Below, in pieces: positions 62,337-64,000 of a stretch of 64,000 bases of DNA. The notes beneath the pieces are model-generated. The model was not told the origin of the DNA, searched no databases, and was given only the letters and a program-made list of their open reading frames with translations. The stretch covers positions 1,701,484 to 1,765,483 of the forward strand of contig VUYV01000157.1 in the NCBI GenBank assembly GCA_008711295.1, given 5' to 3'. Each line of letters begins with the position of its first letter. The stretch's first letter is position 1. The DNA is from Anarhynchus alexandrinus. Lineage: Eukaryota > Chordata > Aves > Charadriiformes > Charadriidae. A program made the position numbers and the translations under genes.

Positions 62337-64000
62337 ATTTGACTAATCAGAAACAGCTTTCACTGTCACTCATATTAAGGTAGAATATTCTCACAAATTC
62401 TTTCAGTGTCTCTACCAACACATCTTTTCTGCTTACCTTTCTCTTTTAACTTCCTCTTCTCAGCATCAGGTTGAGAAATGTTTGGTAGGTCCCTTCTGTG
62501 CCAGTGAGTCATTTGCTGCAGAATTACTCAGCTTCTGTTTGCTTTCAACTGGGCTCCACTCCAGATACGTGGAAATATGTTCCTTTGAAGCAATAATGAT
62601 TTGTTTTTCTGGGCATCTTACTTGAACTATTGGCCGATTTAGGTACCACATAGGTAGATTTAGTCTACCACATAGGTAGACTACCAGGTAAGCAACTGGA
62701 ATTTATGAAGCCTAAGAGTAAGATAATAAGGATCAGCATATTAAAACAGAGGCAGATGCTACTTCTGCAATGCTCATACTTTGCTGGTACACTGGCTGAT
62801 TATGATCAGACTCTGCCTTAATCCAACTGTGTGTTGCCAGTCCAGAAGGTACCAAGTGTGTTTCAGCTCCCTATCAGTGGCAGAATAGATCAAATACAGT
62901 CTGTATATCTTCAGTTACATGAATGGACCTATTTCACATGTTCAGAGTCAAAGTTCACAGAAGACCTTTAAAAGTTTTAGGGTAAGCCATGTCTACCATT
63001 CACTTTAAATACCTTTTTCATGAATTCTCCTTACATACAGAAAAATTATCCCGGGGTTCATAATTTATTGCGCAGGCAAAGATTGAAAGATATTGCCATG
63101 GTTTTCAAGGTGCTTCAAAGAGGTCACAAAGATCTGTCTTACTTGTTAAACACGGTCATTGGTTTAATATCCTATTTTCCTTTTTCTAGCCCACATCCAG
63201 TCTTCAGAATTTTAAAATCAGATGTCCTTAATTAGTTTAAAGCTTATCCTTTTATCTTCCCCTGAAAAGTGGTGATAATTTTTCTTTGATGACTAAGACA
63301 GTTCTAATTGTTAACACAACATAGTGTATGTAGCACCTGTTCTGGGAAAGGTGAAGGCAGGAATCAGTGGTGTGTCTCCATTAACATTTTGTTTCAGAAG
63401 CAAAACCTCTTTACACATCTTTAAAATTAGTCTCCAAATTCTGTATTTTTCTATTTACCGCATGTTGGTTTAGTTTCCAAGGTTTTTTTAGTTAGCAAAA
63501 CCTAGATTTGTTCTGGAGAAAATTAAGCCAGAATATGTTCTCACATTTTAATTTACTGTCTTTCCTTTCTGTTTTGCATATTACCGATGAATGATATAAA
63601 CAACTCAAGGAAATAAATAGGAAGCCCAAGAGTGTGATTTATGCTGACAGTTTCCTTCCTGAAAAAGAAGGAAGAAAGGACTTTGCTAAGCTACCAGCTT
63701 CATTCTCCTCTTCAATTCTTTTGCCTTTTCACCATACATTCTTTGGCTTTCCCTCAACTACTCCAACTCCCAGCTGACGTTTGCAATTGCAGATAGCTCA
63801 GATGTTTGCGTAGTTCTTTGTTTAAACATAGCATATAGAGAAACAGATTAAATGGAGCAAGAGTTAAGTCCTTTTTCCCCTGTTTTTGAATGATCTGTAC
63901 ATCCTATCAAAAATCATGATACTTAGCTGACCAGAACATCAGAAATGACACCGGATTTATGAAATCAGAAGCATATTTTCAGATGCAATAATCCATGCAA
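62337..64000. other. AT-rich noncoding stretch
   Basis: No gene or transposon is recognised. It includes a compact repeat at 62644-62683 with both direct and inverted copies. Open frames are under 75 codons and resemble nothing known. Confidence 0.7.
62644..62683. repeat. 15-bp direct repeat with overlapping inverted repeat
   Basis: TACCACATAGGTAGA occurs at 62644-62658 and 62666-62680. The second copy is also part of an inverted repeat, TAGTCTACC (62661-62669) and GGTAGACTA (62675-62683), with a 5-base loop. Confidence 0.9.

Overview
This window looks like vertebrate nuclear DNA, almost certainly from a bird. It is AT-rich, and its recognisable interspersed repeats are nearly all CR1 LINEs. 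Their 3' ends carry the short ATTCTATG-type repeats (or the reverse complement, CATAGAAT) typical of sauropsid CR1. CR1 dominance, with no recognisable SINEs or DNA transposons, fits birds better than turtles or crocodilians, but I cannot name the species. One assembly gap (5855-5958) and two single ambiguous bases (41099, 60482) mark it as draft assembly.

I found no convincing cellular protein-coding gene, tRNA, rRNA or CRISPR array. Nearly all open frames are short, lack family signatures and fit chance. The window is best read as a gene desert or the inside of a large intron.

Layout: 1-5710 noncoding; 5711-6833 CR1 copy A (minus strand, reverse transcriptase core, gap inside); 6834-14595 noncoding; 14596-16655 CR1 copy B (minus, endonuclease plus the start of the RT, with the RT core deleted); 16656-29595 noncoding; 29596-29898 a Ty3/Gypsy-type RNase H relic (plus); 29899-35754 noncoding with a GC-rich block near 32.2-32.6 kb; 35755-36148 CR1 copy C (plus, 3' end only); 36149-50382 noncoding with two notable hairpin-forming sequences; 50383-51470 CR1 copy D (plus, RT and C-terminus); 51471-61865 noncoding with two unusually long open frames; 61866-62336 CR1 copy E (minus, 3' end only); 62337-64000 noncoding.

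All five CR1 copies are 5'-truncated, frameshifted or internally deleted, so none can move itself. Their 3' ends fall into four sequence types, which implies several waves of insertion. The most useful observations are the deletion in copy B, an apparently undersized gap in copy A, the Gypsy-type relic, a nested palindrome at 37.45 kb, a GC-rich stem-loop at 44.9 kb, and long open frames at 55.2 and 58.0 kb that are unlikely by chance but match no family I know. I did not find a clear new biological system.
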